A stretch of DNA of 64,000 nt from Geobacter sp. UBA5730 (GTDB taxonomy: Bacteria > Desulfobacterota > Desulfuromonadia > Geobacterales > Pseudopelobacteraceae): contig DIGE01000019.1 of NCBI GenBank assembly GCA_002419465.1, positions 50,700-114,699 of the forward strand, in the 5' to 3' direction. The translations under genes and the position numbers were made by a program. The notes under the pieces are model-generated. The model saw only the letters and a list, made by a program, of their open reading frames with translations. It searched no databases and had not been told where the DNA came from. Every line of letters begins with the position of its first letter. Position 1 is the stretch's first letter. Of the stretch, positions 17,049 to 26,051 are shown in pieces.

Positions 17049-18128
17049 CTACAGAAAGCGATTCAGCCCTTTGGCCTTAAGCGCTTCCACGACGACACGT
17101 ACATCTTGGGCACGCTCCTTGGGACAGACCAGCAAGGCGTCGCCAGAACTGACCACCACCAGATCGTTGACCCCCACCGTGGCCACCACGCCAGCATGAC
17201 CGGACACGATACAGCCACTGCTCTCCACCGCAATATGGGCAAGGCAGTTGGTCACCACGTTACCCTGTTGATCAGCCTCCAACAGTTCGGGCAGGGCCGA
17301 CCAGCTGCCCACATCACTCCAACCGATCTCGGCCGGCACCACCTGCACCCGCCGGGAACGCTCCATCACACCATAATCAATGGATTGAGCCGTTACCTGG
17401 GCATAGATTGTCGCAATCTGCGGTTCCAAATCAACGATATCCCAGACATCACCGCCAAAATGCAGGGTGTTGAGCTGAGCAGCCAGCTCAGGCATCTGAT
17501 TGGCAATCTCATCCAGGATCACATCGGCCCGCCAGACAAACATGCCGCTGTTCCACAAAAAATTCCGGGCCTCCAGGTAGCGGAGCGCCTGCTCCAATGG
17601 CGGTTTTTCCACAAAACGCAGCACCGGAAAGGGGCCAGCGCCGCGCAGGGCCATATCTGCCTCAATGTAACCATAGCCGGTTTCAGGGCGGGTCGGCACA
17701 ATACCCAAGGTAACCAGATAGCTGTTTCGGGCAGCCTGGGTTGCGGTCTGCAGACAATCTCGCAGACCTGCTTCATCACGGATAAAGTGATCTGCCGGTA
17801 ATACCACCATCACCGCCTGCGGATCACGGGCGGCAATCATGGTGGCTGCCAGCCCTACGGCCGGGGCGGTGTTACGCCCCACCGGCTCGGCAATCACGTC
17901 AAGGGGGACTTGGCGTCGATAGCCAGACAACTGACATTCGGTCTCCTCTGCCTGCAAGCTGTTCGTCACCACCAGAATCCGCTTCGGCTTCAGCGCCAGC
18001 ACCCGCTCCACGGTCCGCTGCAACATGGTGGGACCATCCACCACCGAGATCAGTTGTTTGGGACGGGCAATCCGCGAAACAGGCCAAAATCGGGTGCCGG
18101 AACCGCCGGCCAGAATTACGACATACAT
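17049..18128 (-). CDS. manC: Mannose-1-phosphate guanylyltransferase (single-domain)
   Basis: The 359-residue nucleotidyltransferase makes GDP-mannose from GTP and mannose-1-phosphate. The N-terminal VILAGGSGTRFWPVSR-x2-RPKQ (4-25) is the family signature, followed by LPADHFI near 111, FVEKP near 160 and WNSGMFVW near 181. Many proteobacterial homologues carry a C-terminal phosphomannose isomerase cupin domain; this one stops after the left-handed helix-like tail, and the cupin is encoded separately 41 bases upstream. Confidence 0.92.
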   Translation of the reverse strand: MYVVILAGGSGTRFWPVSRIARPKQLISVVDGPTMLQRTVERVLALKPKRILVVTNSLQAEETECQLSGYRRQVPLDVIAEPVGRNTAPAVGLAATMIAARDPQAVMVVLPADHFIRDEAGLRDCLQTATQAARNSYLVTLGIVPTRPETGYGYIEADMALRGAGPFPVLRFVEKPPLEQALRYLEARNFLWNSGMFVWRADVILDEIANQMPELAAQLNTLHFGGDVWDIVDLEPQIATIYAQVTAQSIDYGVMERSRRVQVVPAEIGWSDVGSWSALPELLEADQQGNVVTNCLAHIAVESSGCIVSGHAGVVATVGVNDLVVVSSGDALLVCPKERAQDVRVVVEALKAKGLNRFL

Positions 18129-18169
18129 AGCAGTTACTCCCGGTTTATCGCTCGTACACGTCTAACAGT

Positions 18170-18523
18170 CTAGCCATCGCTACGCTGATAGTCGTCCTGG
18201 AAACGGACGATATCATCTTCACCCAGATATTCCCCACTCTGCACCTCAATGATCACCAACGGGATCTTGCCAGGATTTTCCAGACGGTGCTGTTCACCGA
18301 TCGGGATAAAGGTGGACTCATTGACATTGACGACGAACTCCTGTTCACCGCAGGTCACCCGGGCGGTGCCGGAGACCACGATCCAGTGTTCACTGCGATG
18401 ATGATGCTTCTGTAGTGACAGTCGCTGTCCCGGCAAGACCTCAATCCGCTTGATCTTGTAACTGCTGTTTTCCTCCAGGACCGTATAGGTTCCCCACGGA
18501 CGTTCTCCCCGTTCAAGTGCCAT
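18170..18523 (-). CDS. Cupin protein, mannose-6-phosphate isomerase type II-like
   Basis: The 117-residue protein is a single cupin barrel closely resembling the C-terminal isomerase domain of bifunctional mannose-1-P guanylyltransferase/PMI enzymes: RPWGTYTVLEENSSYKIKRIEV, then SLQKHHHRSEHWIVVSGTARVT with the metal-binding histidines and glutamate, and IGEQHRLENPG. It begins at ATG 18523 behind AAGGAG, four bases after the rmlD stop. Beside manC it probably supplies mannose-6-phosphate from fructose-6-phosphate, or it is a stand-alone sugar-binding cupin. Confidence 0.85.
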   Translation of the reverse strand: MALERGERPWGTYTVLEENSSYKIKRIEVLPGQRLSLQKHHHRSEHWIVVSGTARVTCGEQEFVVNVNESTFIPIGEQHRLENPGKIPLVIIEVQSGEYLGEDDIVRFQDDYQRSDG

Positions 18524-18527
18524 AACG

Positions 18528-19364
18528 TTACTGCTCCTTGTTGCGTAATAATACGTACTGGTGCAAGGCATCACGCCAGGGCTGGGGGGTAAACCCGCTG
18601 TCCGCTACCAGTTTGCTGCAATCCAGGGTGGAATAAAGCGGCCGCCGGGCCGGGCGGTTCAGTTGCTCGGTGGTCATCGGGTCAACCTGCACCGCCATAC
18701 CCGCCTCTTCAAAAATAGCGCGGGCAAAACCGTTCCAGGAGGTTATGCCACTGTTGGCCACATGGTAGGTGCCCCGGCAACCGGCGTCAATCAGGGCGAT
18801 GATCCCCCTGGCCAGATCGACGGTCCAGGTGGGGGCGCCGATCTGATCGTCCACCACACCCAGTTGCTCCTTTTCCTGACCCAACCGCAGCATGGTCTCC
18901 ACAAAATTTTTGCCATGCAGCCCGTACAACCACTGCGTACGTATCAGCAGGTTGTCAGGGTTGACATCCAGGTTCAGCTCACCTGCCAGCTTGGACTCAC
19001 CATAGACGTTCAGCGGTCGCGGCAGGTCATCCTCCCGGTAGGGACTACCTTTGCTACCATCAAAAACATAATCGGTGCTGATCTGCACCAGTTTAGCGCC
19101 GATTTCACGGGTAATCAACGCCAGAAAGGCCACCCCTTCGCCATTGACCTGCATGGCGGTTCCGCTGTTGCTTTCGCAGCCGTCCACATCGGTATAGGCG
19201 GCGCAGTTCACCACCACCGCTGGCTTGAGGGCTGTCAACACCTGCTGCACCGACAGCAGATCGGTGATATCAATTTCCGGCAGATCCACACCCCGGCCCC
19301 GTTCGCCCAGCAGGCCCATCACATCCTGCCCCAACATCCCCTTATGCCCCACCACCAGAATCAT
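18528..19364 (-). CDS. rmlD: dTDP-4-dehydrorhamnose reductase
   Basis: RmlD performs the last step of dTDP-L-rhamnose synthesis. The 278-residue SDR has the nucleotide-binding VVGHKGMLGQDV, STDYVFDGSKGSPYREDD near 105, the catalytic YGESKLAGE and the substrate-site segment RTQWLYG. The ATG overlaps the rmlB stop (ATGA). rmlA and rmlC are not in the window. Confidence 0.93.
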   Translation of the reverse strand: MILVVGHKGMLGQDVMGLLGERGRGVDLPEIDITDLLSVQQVLTALKPAVVVNCAAYTDVDGCESNSGTAMQVNGEGVAFLALITREIGAKLVQISTDYVFDGSKGSPYREDDLPRPLNVYGESKLAGELNLDVNPDNLLIRTQWLYGLHGKNFVETMLRLGQEKEQLGVVDDQIGAPTWTVDLARGIIALIDAGCRGTYHVANSGITSWNGFARAIFEEAGMAVQVDPMTTEQLNRPARRPLYSTLDCSKLVADSGFTPQPWRDALHQYVLLRNKEQ

Positions 19365-20440
19365 AGCGCACCACCATATTGCTGCTGATAATAGTCCCGA
19401 TAGCTGCCGCTGGTCACCTCGTCCACCCACCCCTGATGAGCCAGATACCAATCAATGGTCTCGGTAATGCCGGTTTCAAAGGTGTAAGCCGGTGACCAGC
19501 CCAGGTCAGCCTTGAGCCTGGATGCATCGATGGCATAACGCCGGTCATGGCCGGGCCGGTCTTTTACAAAGGTGATCAATTCCCGGTTTTCACCAGCCTG
19601 GCGTCCCAGCCGTTGATCCAGCAGGTCACAAACCAGGTTGACAATGTTGATATTCTGCCATTCATTGTTGCCACCGATGTTATAAACCGAGCCTGGCACA
19701 GCCCCTTTAAGCACACATTCGATGGCGGCAGCATGGTCCTGCACGTGCAACCAGTCGCGCACGTTGGTGCCATCACCATAAACCGGCAGCGGTTTGCGGG
19801 CGATGATGTTGGCGATCAAGAGTGGGATCAGCTTTTCCGGGAAGTGAAACGGACCATAATTATTGGAACAGCGGGTGATCAGGGTCGGCATCCCGAAGGT
19901 TTCGTGGTAAGCCCGCACCAGCAGGTCAGCCCCGGCCTTGCTTGCTGAATAGGGCGAATTGGCAGCCAACGGCGTTGTTTCGGTAAAGTAACCAGTCTCC
20001 CCCAGGCTCCCGTAGACCTCATCGGTGGATATCTGATAGTAACGGAAACCAGCCACGGCACCGGACTGCCAATGCTTGCGGCTTTCCTCCAGCAGCACCT
20101 GGGTGCCCACTACGTTGGTGCGGACAAACAGTTCCGGCCCGCTGATCGAGCGATCAACGTGAGACTCAGCAGCAAAATGCACGACGGCATCCACCTGCTC
20201 CTCTGCCAGCAGGCGTCGGACCAGGGCGGCGTCACCGATATCACCCTTAACGAAGCGATAGTTCGGGTTGTGCTCAACCGCGGTCAGATTTTTGAGATTG
20301 CCGGCATAGGTCAACAGGTCGAGGTTGATCACCCGGCAGCCGGGGTTGCCCGGCAAAAAGCGGTTGATGAAGTTGGAGCCGATAAAACCGGCGCCACCAG
20401 TCACCAGCAGGGTAGAGGGCTGAAATATAACGGGAGGCAT
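19361..20440 (-). CDS. rmlB: dTDP-glucose 4,6-dehydratase
   Basis: RmlB converts dTDP-glucose to dTDP-4-keto-6-deoxyglucose. The 359-residue extended SDR has TGGAGFIGSNFI at the N-terminus, HFAAESHVDRSI near 89, the STDEVYGSLG loop, the catalytic YSASKAGADLLVRAYH and RCSNNYGP(F/Y)HFPEKLIP. It starts the rhamnose/mannose nucleotide-sugar run rmlB-rmlD-cupin-manC, whose products feed lipopolysaccharide or exopolysaccharide. Confidence 0.96.
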   Translation of the reverse strand: MPPVIFQPSTLLVTGGAGFIGSNFINRFLPGNPGCRVINLDLLTYAGNLKNLTAVEHNPNYRFVKGDIGDAALVRRLLAEEQVDAVVHFAAESHVDRSISGPELFVRTNVVGTQVLLEESRKHWQSGAVAGFRYYQISTDEVYGSLGETGYFTETTPLAANSPYSASKAGADLLVRAYHETFGMPTLITRCSNNYGPFHFPEKLIPLLIANIIARKPLPVYGDGTNVRDWLHVQDHAAAIECVLKGAVPGSVYNIGGNNEWQNINIVNLVCDLLDQRLGRQAGENRELITFVKDRPGHDRRYAIDASRLKADLGWSPAYTFETGITETIDWYLAHQGWVDEVTSGSYRDYYQQQYGGAL

Positions 20441-20534
20441 GGGATGTTTTCTCCAAACGTGAAATCAATTGAACGGTTTTTTATAGCACAGCAAGGTGCT
20501 GTCTTTGAACAAAAAGCTGCTCGACAGGATCGTG

Positions 20535-21920
20535 TCAGGCTTCTTCCGACTCCCCGGCAAATCCGTATTTAGCCAGTTTATAACGGAAAGAGCGAAAGGA
20601 CATCCCGAGCAGTTCCGCCGCTTTTTTCTTGACACCGTTACTCTTTTCAAGCGCCTTCAGCAGATACTGTTTTTCGAGATTTTCCAGGGCCGGTTCCAAC
20701 GATATGCCTTCATCAGGAATGGCCACTGCGGCGTGCAGATCAAAACGTTTTCCACTGCCGCGGACATGGGGCGGGAGGCTTTCGAGTGTGATCCTGTCAC
20801 TATTTAACACCAGACTGCGCTCGACAATGTTTTCCAACTCACGGACATTGCCGGGAAACTGGTACAGCATCAAGGTTTGAAGGGCATCACTGGTGATGAT
20901 ACCGCCGCTGCTGCCGGTCGTGCCGTGCTTGCGGGAAAAATGTTCAATCAGCAGCGGAATATCCTCGATCCTTTCCCTGAGCGGCGGCATCGTGACCTGC
21001 ACCACGTTAATCCGGTAGTAGAGATCTTCCCGTAAGCTGCCTTCCTTGATCTGGGCGGCCAGGTCACGGTTGGAGGCTGCCAACACCCGTACATCGACCT
21101 TTTTGGTGGCAGAACCGCCCACCCGGCGCACCTCGCGTTCCTGCAACACCCGCAGCAGTCTGGTTTGCATCGCCAAGGGCAGCTCGCCGATTTCATCCAG
21201 AAACAGCGTGCCTCCCTGGGCCTGCTCGAACAAACCGGCCCGTTCCCCCACCGCACCGGTGAAGGCCCCTTTGGCATGTCCAAACAACTCACTCTCGATC
21301 AGGGTTTCCGGGATGGCGCCACAATTGACCGCCACAAATGGCCTGCCCTTACGCTGGCTGTTATCATGCACCGCCCGGGCCGCCAACTCCTTGCCGGTGC
21401 CGCTTTCACCCAGAATCAGGACCGTGCTGGGACTGTCTGCCACCTTACGCAGCAGACTGAACATCTCTCGCATCCGTGACGAACTGCCGATCAGACTGCC
21501 AAACCCTTCACAGGCCTTGGCCTTTTCGCGCAGCACCAGGTTTTCACGCTGCAGATCACGTTTTTCAAGGGCATTGCGCACCAGCACCTTGATCTCTTCC
21601 ACCTTGAACGGCTTGGCCAGATAATCGTAAGCTCCCAGCTTCATCGCCTCTACCGCCTGCTCGGCAGTTGAATAGGCGGTAACCAGCAGTACGGCCGTGT
21701 CAGGACAGGATGATCGTATTTTAGCCAACAATTCCAGACCGTTCAGGCCCGGCATCTGAACGTCAGAGATCACCAGATCAACCGGGGATGCGGCCAGCCG
21801 CTCCAAGGCCGTGGCGGCATCAGCAGCGGTCAGCACCTCATATCCTTCCCGCTCCAGCAAGATCGAAATAAACTCGCGCATACTCAGTTCGTCATCGACC
21901 ACCAGTATTCTGGTCTTCAT
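20535..21920 (-). CDS. pilR: Sigma54-dependent response regulator PilR
   Basis: The 461-residue NtrC-type regulator has a receiver domain (DDE at 8-10; phosphorylatable Asp in LVISDVQMPG near 54; K near 104), an AAA+ domain with GESGTGKELAARAVH, the sigma54-contact loop GAFTGA and FLDEIGELPLAMQTRLLRVLQ, and a C-terminal Fis-type helix-turn-helix (KKKAAELLGMSFRSFRYKLAKYG). PilR activates pilin gene transcription in Pseudomonas and Geobacter. It overlaps pilS (ATGA). The pilA gene itself is not in the window. Confidence 0.93.
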   Translation of the reverse strand: MKTRILVVDDELSMREFISILLEREGYEVLTAADAATALERLAASPVDLVISDVQMPGLNGLELLAKIRSSCPDTAVLLVTAYSTAEQAVEAMKLGAYDYLAKPFKVEEIKVLVRNALEKRDLQRENLVLREKAKACEGFGSLIGSSSRMREMFSLLRKVADSPSTVLILGESGTGKELAARAVHDNSQRKGRPFVAVNCGAIPETLIESELFGHAKGAFTGAVGERAGLFEQAQGGTLFLDEIGELPLAMQTRLLRVLQEREVRRVGGSATKKVDVRVLAASNRDLAAQIKEGSLREDLYYRINVVQVTMPPLRERIEDIPLLIEHFSRKHGTTGSSGGIITSDALQTLMLYQFPGNVRELENIVERSLVLNSDRITLESLPPHVRGSGKRFDLHAAVAIPDEGISLEPALENLEKQYLLKALEKSNGVKKKAAELLGMSFRSFRYKLAKYGFAGESEEA

Positions 21921-23563
21921 GCGATTCCCTCCACTATCGGCAGCAAAATGGTAAAGACCGTGCCGCCCCCCTCTCGTGGCTGAGCCTGGATGGTGCCACC
22001 ATGTGCTTCAACAATACGATAGACCGTGGCCAGCCCCAAACCGGTGCCGGCTGGTTTGGTTGTCCAAAACGGCTCAAACAGGTGCCGGCTGGTCTCATCG
22101 TCCAGTCCTGAGCCACGATCAGCAACCATCAACCGCACCAATGAAAAAACGTGACCGGCGTCATCACGGCCTTCCTGGACGGCTGCAGACAAGGTCAACT
22201 CACCGCCGCCCGGCATGGATTCTGCGCCGTTTTGCAACAGATTCAGCAGCGTCTGGTGTAGTTGAGCCCGATCAGCAAACAGCTCAATGCCGGCCGGCAC
22301 CTCAGCGTTAAGGCATATCTGCTCGAAACGAGCATCAGCCGCCAGGAGGGTCAGCAGATCGTCCGCCAGGTTGATCAACTCAAACCGCTCAAACCGGGGT
22401 GCTGCCGGACGGGCATAGGCCAAAAAATCGGTAATCAGACCGTTTAATCGATCTGATTCACGCAGGACAATCGCGAGCAACTTCGATTCATGCTCTTGCA
22501 GACAGCCATTAACGGCCAGCAGTTGCACCGAACCGCTGATGGCGGCCAGGGGATTGCGGATTTCATGGGCCATGCGCGCAGCCAGCTCACCCAGTGCGGC
22601 CAGCCGGTCCTGACGCTTGAGGGCAAGTTCCAGCTGCTTGCTGTCGGTCAGATTACGGATGGTCACAATCATGCCGGCCGGTTCACCAAGCACATCACAG
22701 AACGGCATGGTACGGTACCCGATAATCAGCGGCTCGACACTGGCGGTACGATAACAGAATTCCCCCTGTTGGGGCTGTGACAGAGACTGTTCTCCCCAAG
22801 GCACATGGGGAAAGATGATGTGACAGGCCTTGTCATAGGCATCTTCCTGACTGATGCCGGTAAGCCGCTCCAGATACGGGTTAAACACCCTGATACTGCC
22901 GTCACGGGTCACTGTCATCAGACCGTTTGTCAGATGCTGCACGATGCTGCTGTGCAAACGCTGCAGCTCCTCATAATTGACCTGGCTGACCCGCAAAGCA
23001 TCTTCACTGCTGCGGGCCCGTTCCGTAAGATAGCCGGTGATGAAGGCGGTCACGATAAAACCGGTCAGATGCAGAAAAATGGTATAAAAAATCACCACAC
23101 TGCCCCGTTGCAGTGCAGACAAGGGACTTAATCCAACCTTGTCCAGCAACCCGTAATACTGCAAATCCACCATGGCACCGAACAGGATGCCAGACAGGGC
23201 CGCAGTATAGAGGGCCTCCCGGCGGGAAAGCAGGAGAGCGGCGTTCATAATTGCCAGAAGATAGAGGAAGGAATAGGGACTGGCGATCCCGTCGGTGAAT
23301 AACAGCAGCAGGGTGACAAACAGCAGGTCCCAGAAAATCTGCAGATAGGTCAGAGACAGCTGCCAGCGCTTACGGCGCAGCGCCGCCAGTGAGGCTGCCG
23401 AGAAGAAACAGGACGAGGCCATCAACAGCACAATGCCACGAAAGGCAGTGTTCTCAATAGCCTCGGGATCCTGCACCTTCAACACAAGAACCGATACCAG
23501 AAACAGCAGCGTGACAACGATCCTGGCAACGATAAAGAGCCGCAGGCGGCGCTCGGTTTTCAT
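21917..23563 (-). CDS. pilS: Sensor histidine kinase PilS
   Basis: The 548-residue kinase has about six N-terminal transmembrane helices (residues 8-180), a PAS segment, then the H-box RLAALGELAARMAHEIRNPLAAISG, an N-box (LLNLLQNGAESM), DRGSGLD, and TGLGLATVYRIVEAHGG. This is PilS, which controls PilR phosphorylation. ATG 23563 is used; the frame opens one TTG codon earlier, directly after the pilC stop. Confidence 0.92.
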   Translation of the reverse strand: MKTERRLRLFIVARIVVTLLFLVSVLVLKVQDPEAIENTAFRGIVLLMASSCFFSAASLAALRRKRWQLSLTYLQIFWDLLFVTLLLLFTDGIASPYSFLYLLAIMNAALLLSRREALYTAALSGILFGAMVDLQYYGLLDKVGLSPLSALQRGSVVIFYTIFLHLTGFIVTAFITGYLTERARSSEDALRVSQVNYEELQRLHSSIVQHLTNGLMTVTRDGSIRVFNPYLERLTGISQEDAYDKACHIIFPHVPWGEQSLSQPQQGEFCYRTASVEPLIIGYRTMPFCDVLGEPAGMIVTIRNLTDSKQLELALKRQDRLAALGELAARMAHEIRNPLAAISGSVQLLAVNGCLQEHESKLLAIVLRESDRLNGLITDFLAYARPAAPRFERFELINLADDLLTLLAADARFEQICLNAEVPAGIELFADRAQLHQTLLNLLQNGAESMPGGGELTLSAAVQEGRDDAGHVFSLVRLMVADRGSGLDDETSRHLFEPFWTTKPAGTGLGLATVYRIVEAHGGTIQAQPREGGGTVFTILLPIVEGIA

Positions 23564-23566
23564 CAA

Positions 23567-24781
23567 CTAGCCGCCAACCGCTCCCGCAAGTTTAAAGATC
23601 GGCAGGTACATGGCCACAACCAGACCACCCACCGTGGTACCCAGAAAGACCATCAACATCGGCTCCATCATGGCGGTCATGGCCGAGACCGCGTCATCCA
23701 CCTCGTCATCGTAAAAATCAGCGATCTTGTTCAGCATGGCATCCATGGCGCCGGTGGCTTCACCCACCGAGATCATCTGCACCACCATCGGCGGGAAGAT
23801 GCCGCAGGACTGCAATGGCTCTGCCATGGTCTTACCTTCGGAAATAGCCTGACGCACCCCGAAGATCGCCTCCTCGATGATCTTGTTGCCGGCGGTCTTG
23901 GCCACGATCTCCAGACCGTCCATGATCGGCACCCCGGAACTGACCATGGTACCCAGGGTACGGGTAAACTTGGCCACCGCCACCTTACGGATCAACGGCC
24001 CGGCGATGGGGGCCTTAAGGGCAAAGGCGTCAACCTTCTTGCGGCCCACCGGCGTGGCGTAAAACTTCTTAAAGCCCCAGACACTGGCGAAAAAGGCGGC
24101 AATGATCACGATAATGTATTTCAATAAAAAATCGGAAAGAGCAATCACGAACTTAGTAGGGGCGGGTAACTCGCCACCGAAGTCGGCAAACATCTTGGCA
24201 AAGGTCGGGATAACGAACACCAGGATCACGCCGACCACGATCACGGCGATCGACATGATGGTGACCGGATAAACCATGGCCCCCTTGATCTGCTTCTTCA
24301 ACTTCATCGCCTTTTCAATGTAGGCCGCCAAGCGGTTCAGGATGGTATCCAGGATACCGCCGATCTCACCAGCCGCCACCAGGTTGACAAACAGTTCGTC
24401 AAAGGCCTTGGGATGCTTGGCCAGGGCATCGGCAAAGGTGGAACCGCTCTCCACACTCTCCTTGACCTTCAGCAGAATCTGCTTGAAGACCGGTTTTTCC
24501 TGTTGCGAAGAAAGGATATCCAGACACTGCACCAACGGCAGACCGGAATCGATCATGGTGGCAAACTGGCGGGTAAAAACCACCAGATCCTTGGTCTCAA
24601 TACTACCGCCGCCGAAAGAAGGCAGTTTAAACTTCAGCCCGCCTCCCTGCTGCTTGACCGAAATATTCAGCAGTCCGGCCCGTTTAAGCTGGGCCTCCAC
24701 CGATGCGGCATCCTGCGCATCGGTAACCCCTTTTTGAACGGCACCGGTACGGGTTTTACCTTCCCAGGCAAACTGTGGCAT
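23567..24781 (-). CDS. pilC: Type IV pilus inner membrane platform protein PilC
   Basis: The 404-residue protein is the GspF/PilC platform that couples the PilB and PilT motors to pilin insertion. It starts MPQFAWEGKTRTG, has two GspF domains with QFATMIDSGLPLVQCLDIL near 90 and FTRTLGTMVSSGVPIMDGLEIV near 290, and membrane helices near 170-190, 220-240 and 375-400. The context pilB-pilT-pilC-pilS-pilR settles the name. Confidence 0.95.
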   Translation of the reverse strand: MPQFAWEGKTRTGAVQKGVTDAQDAASVEAQLKRAGLLNISVKQQGGGLKFKLPSFGGGSIETKDLVVFTRQFATMIDSGLPLVQCLDILSSQQEKPVFKQILLKVKESVESGSTFADALAKHPKAFDELFVNLVAAGEIGGILDTILNRLAAYIEKAMKLKKQIKGAMVYPVTIMSIAVIVVGVILVFVIPTFAKMFADFGGELPAPTKFVIALSDFLLKYIIVIIAAFFASVWGFKKFYATPVGRKKVDAFALKAPIAGPLIRKVAVAKFTRTLGTMVSSGVPIMDGLEIVAKTAGNKIIEEAIFGVRQAISEGKTMAEPLQSCGIFPPMVVQMISVGEATGAMDAMLNKIADFYDDEVDDAVSAMTAMMEPMLMVFLGTTVGGLVVAMYLPIFKLAGAVGG

Positions 24782-24807
24782 GAAACTCCTCCTTCAGAGT
24801 CGGGTTT

Positions 24808-25902
24808 CTAGCGGCGCTGCGGTCCGCGCATCCCCATGGTCGGGTTATTGATCATCTGTTTCAGTTCATCAGGATCGGACGAACGGCCCACGGCATCATC
24901 CAGGCTGATCTGGCGCCGTGAGTAGAGCGCATACAAGGATTGGTTCATGGTCTGCATGCCGTATTTATCCTGACCGACCTGCATCTGAGAGTAGATCTGA
25001 TGAACCTTGTCCTCGCGGATCAGGTTACGGATGGCCGGATTGGGCACCATGATCTCCAGCGACAGACAGCGCCCGCCGCCGATCTTGGGTATCAGGGTCT
25101 GTGACATGACCCCCTCCAGCACAAATGAAAGCTGGGCACGGATCTGGGCCTGCTGGTAGGGGGGAAAAACATCCACAATCCGGTTAATGGTCTGGGCGCA
25201 GGAGTTGGTGTGCAGGGTGGCCAGACACAGGTGACCGGTTTCCGAGAGGGTCAAGGCCGCCTCGATGGTTTCCAGATCCCGCAATTCGCCCACCAGGACA
25301 ATATCCGGATCCTGACGCAGCACATATTTAAGCGCGTTTTTGAAGCCCTTGGTGTCGGCCCCCACCTCGCGCTGGTTTACGAGACAGCCTTTGTGTGGGT
25401 GCAGATACTCGATCGGGTCCTCAATGGTGACAATATGCTCATGACGGTTAATATTGATGAAATCAATAATTGAGGCCAGGGTGGTGGATTTACCGGAACC
25501 GGTGGGGCCGGTCACCAGGATCAGACCCCGCGGTTTTTCAGCCAACTCCCTGACCACCGGGGGCAGCCCCAGATCCTCAAACGTAAGAATCTTGTAGGGG
25601 ATCACCCGAAAGACACCTGCCACCGCGCCGCGCTGCACAAAGACATTACCACGAAAGCGGGACAGCCCCTTAACCCCGAAGGAGAGGTCAAGCTCATTGT
25701 CCTCTTCAAACTTGTGTTTTTGAGAATCAGTCAGAACCGAGTAACACAGCTGCTTGGTCTCCACCGCATTCAGGGGGGGGATATCTTCGAGCGGCTTCAA
25801 TTTACCATCCACCCGAATCTGGGGCGGGGTGTTCGTGGTGATATGCAGGTCTGAACCGCCAGCTTCCACCAGTATTTTCAGGAGGTCGTGCAGGTTTGCC
25901 AT
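24808..25902 (-). CDS. pilT: Twitching motility retraction ATPase PilT
   Basis: The 364-residue hexameric ATPase drives pilus retraction. Walker A is TGPTGSGKST (131-140), the Asp box and Walker B follow (DPDIVLVGELRD near 199), and the His box is LATLHTNSC. The C-terminal AIRNLIRE motif needed for retraction is intact near residue 292. It lies between pilB and pilC. Confidence 0.96.
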   Translation of the reverse strand: MANLHDLLKILVEAGGSDLHITTNTPPQIRVDGKLKPLEDIPPLNAVETKQLCYSVLTDSQKHKFEEDNELDLSFGVKGLSRFRGNVFVQRGAVAGVFRVIPYKILTFEDLGLPPVVRELAEKPRGLILVTGPTGSGKSTTLASIIDFININRHEHIVTIEDPIEYLHPHKGCLVNQREVGADTKGFKNALKYVLRQDPDIVLVGELRDLETIEAALTLSETGHLCLATLHTNSCAQTINRIVDVFPPYQQAQIRAQLSFVLEGVMSQTLIPKIGGGRCLSLEIMVPNPAIRNLIREDKVHQIYSQMQVGQDKYGMQTMNQSLYALYSRRQISLDDAVGRSSDPDELKQMINNPTMGMRGPQRR

Positions 25903-26051
25903 GATTCGTTCTCCTTAACCAGATTGTTGAAAAACGTTACGAGGAAGCATGGCTACAAGACGCACGGAGCACAGCGACTGAGACATAACATTTAGTTAGG
26001 CGAAGGAGCGAGCACCGCGCAACGCAGTAGACAGGCTCCGCAGTAGTTTTG
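25903..26051. repeat. pilB-pilT intergenic element with imperfect terminal inverted repeats
   Basis: The 149-base gap is long for this tightly packed cluster and does not look like a promoter. Its left end reads CAGATTGTTGAAAAACGTTAC; the right end, on the other strand and running out of the pilB stop region, reads CAGACGACTGACAAAACTAC. The ends therefore match imperfectly (CAGA, TGA, AAAAC). The interior holds GGCGAAGGAGCGAGCACCGC. From memory it resembles dispersed palindromic intergenic elements of Geobacter genomes, but I see no second copy in this window. Confidence 0.4.

Noticed and set aside
20488..20502. ACAGCA/TGCTGT hairpin between pilR and rmlB considered as a terminator
   Set aside because: The six-base stem is followed by an A-rich rather than a T-rich run on the relevant strand.
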